Part shown: in pieces, positions 62,447 to 64,000 of the stretch
Position numbering within the stretch: position 1 is the first letter of the stretch
Layout of the letters: each line of letters opens with the position of its first letter
Assembly (NCBI GenBank): GCA_015061365.1
Contig: SUWS01000006.1
Coordinates: 1 to 64,000, forward strand
DNA: 64,000 bases
Direction: 5' to 3'
From: Lentimicrobiaceae bacterium
GTDB taxonomy: Bacteria; Bacteroidota; Bacteroidia; Bacteroidales; F082
The notes under the pieces: generated by a model
Seen by the model: only the letters and a program-made list of their open reading frames with translations
Databases searched by the model: none
Told to the model about the DNA's origin: nothing
Translations under genes and position numbers: made by a program

Positions 62447-64000
62447 TTATTTAACTATTAATCTACAATATTTAACGCTGTTATTTCCTATAGCATTTAT
62501 GATATATACACCAGGCACTTCAATTCCATCGATGGTGTTTACATCACTGTATTCAGCCACTTTGACACCAATAGAATTGTACACTTCAACTTTCTCGCAT
62601 ATAGTTCCAAGATGTATCTCGTTATTTTTGTCAACAGGGTTAGGATACACCTCGAAGGAACAATAGGTATGATCATTGACGTTCGTAGTACCGAAGTTGA
62701 TGGTGTAAGGTTCAGGCATGGTACCTAATGTAGCGTCGGCTGAATAATAGATCATTTCGTTGGCGACATAATCGTATTCTTCATCAGCAACTACATCATA
62801 ATATCTGAACGTAATTTCATCGTTGCCTTCGCCGTGCACTGTCAGGAACAGCAGATAACGGTTAAGATCATCCACATAAACAGGTCTTGCGCTGCCTCGG
62901 CATTCACCGTCGGAGAACGCACCGATTTCATAGTCTGTCATCTCTTCGTCATCAACATTAACAACCGCTATGATACTCATGTTAGTCGGATATTTGTTGA
63001 CATCGACGTTCCAATGTTTCTCCACCGATGTGCTGCCGACATATCTTCCTTTCGAGTTGTTTGAAGGATAGACGAGAGTCTTGGCTGCGCCGGAGGTGTT
63101 TCTGTACATATAGCCCTTACCCACTTCGAAACTGAGTTCAGTCTCACCATACCAGCTACCGTTATAATAAGTATTGAAACCTAACTGCGATTTGACATAA
63201 TCGCCGGAATTAGGAGTGAAATTGGCGAGACCATCTTCCAACGACATATCTTCATTGAGGATATATCCGAACCATGTCCAGTTATTTTGCAATGTTATTG
63301 GATGTTCGGCAGGATCCACCAAATTACCGTTGAGGCTCATCTGAGCTTCTTCCAACATCATTATCATATACATCTCTTCTGTTGAGGCTGACTCCATCAG
63401 ACCATACCAGTTTCCATCATTATACGAGCTGAAAGAAAGCTGACTCTTGATCTGTTGTGCGTTTCCGCCCAAGGCTTTTTGAATACGGTTAAGACCGTCG
63501 TTGCCGTCGATGTCAAGATAAGTAGAGACCCAGTTCCAGCCTTCGTTGAGAGTCATCGTCTGGTTAGAATCGTAGATCTTTTTCTGCTCAACTTTCACTG
63601 AAATCTGTGCGTTGATGTCATAACCTTCAACGTTGAACGACAGAGATGCGGAGCCTGGAAGTTCACCTTTCAATGTTATCTGAGCCTTACCTTCTTCGTT
63701 TATCACTACAGAAGAAATGTTGACGCTGAGGATGAGAGGAGTCTGCGAGACTATGTTCAAAGTCTTGCCTTTAGAAGCCACAGCAGGTATCACACTCACT
63801 TCAATTGTGGCTTCCTCATTGTATGTCAGTTGCAATGATGGAGGACATACGATCTTTTGAATCTCTACTTCAACGGTGAATGTCTGGGTGAAGTCGTCCT
63901 GCATTCTGATGTTGGCGTAGCTTCTTACCGAGCTTTCAACGGTAAGTGTCACCTCTTCAGCTTGGAAAGGCTCATCGGCGTTGAAGCGGACTTTAGATAC
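62447..64000 (-). CDS. Large secreted protein, partial at right edge: GWNW-type modules, shared MSIIAVVNVDDEE module and T9SS C-terminal domain
   Basis: Reading frame stays open to 64000 (VSKVRFNADEPFQAEEVTLTVESS...); ends SFEVYPNPVDKNNEIHLGTICEKVEVYNSIGVKV...GVYIINAIGNNSVKYCRLIVK. Confidence 0.8.
   Translation of the reverse strand, partial: VSKVRFNADEPFQAEEVTLTVESSVRSYANIRMQDDFTQTFTVEVEIQKIVCPPSLQLTYNEEATIEVSVIPAVASKGKTLNIVSQTPLILSVNISSVVINEEGKAQITLKGELPGSASLSFNVEGYDINAQISVKVEQKKIYDSNQTMTLNEGWNWVSTYLDIDGNDGLNRIQKALGGNAQQIKSQLSFSSYNDGNWYGLMESASTEEMYMIMMLEEAQMSLNGNLVDPAEHPITLQNNWTWFGYILNEDMSLEDGLANFTPNSGDYVKSQLGFNTYYNGSWYGETELSFEVGKGYMYRNTSGAAKTLVYPSNNSKGRYVGSTSVEKHWNVDVNKYPTNMSIIAVVNVDDEEMTDYEIGAFSDGECRGSARPVYVDDLNRYLLFLTVHGEGNDEITFRYYDVVADEEYDYVANEMIYYSADATLGTMPEPYTINFGTTNVNDHTYCSFEVYPNPVDKNNEIHLGTICEKVEVYNSIGVKVAEYSDVNTIDGIEVPGVYIINAIGNNSVKYCRLIVK

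Overview
Chromosomal window from an AT-rich Bacteroidetes (Bacteroidales-like) genome. Evidence: TAnnTTTG-type promoters, T9SS C-terminal sorting domains, PorQ, and Bacteroidetes-style NusB and SpeA. Most of it is ordinary housekeeping sequence: smpB, speA, efp, lpxD-like, recF/DUF721, porQ, nusB, recR, pepT, an RND efflux operon, an OPT transporter, a GH2 beta-galactosidase, and a ribD-ribE-ribBA-ribH operon behind an FMN (RFN) riboswitch. Both ends carry related secreted-protein cassettes: a ~90-aa protein ending in APLG(N/S)GLLILGALALGYFRFK, a T9SS cargo protein with a shared N-terminal module, and proteins with paired GWNW modules. The left locus also has a protein with three cohesin-like modules two loci from a dockerin-bearing T9SS subtilase, and a decayed FISUMP/C-type-lectin-like gene whose 3' end looks like a DGR variable or template region (no reverse transcriptase seen). 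The most unusual signal is repetitive. Several vocabularies of period-7 and period-8 arrays, plus modular GTAGAGACG...CGTCTC hairpins, fill intergenic gaps and UTRs and have apparently entered coding sequence (RibD loops, RibE linker, T9SS cargo, C-terminal ENLK[N/K] tails). A MITE-like family with TIRs and two candidate structured small RNAs are also visible. All calls are by eye; no database or folding computation was run.
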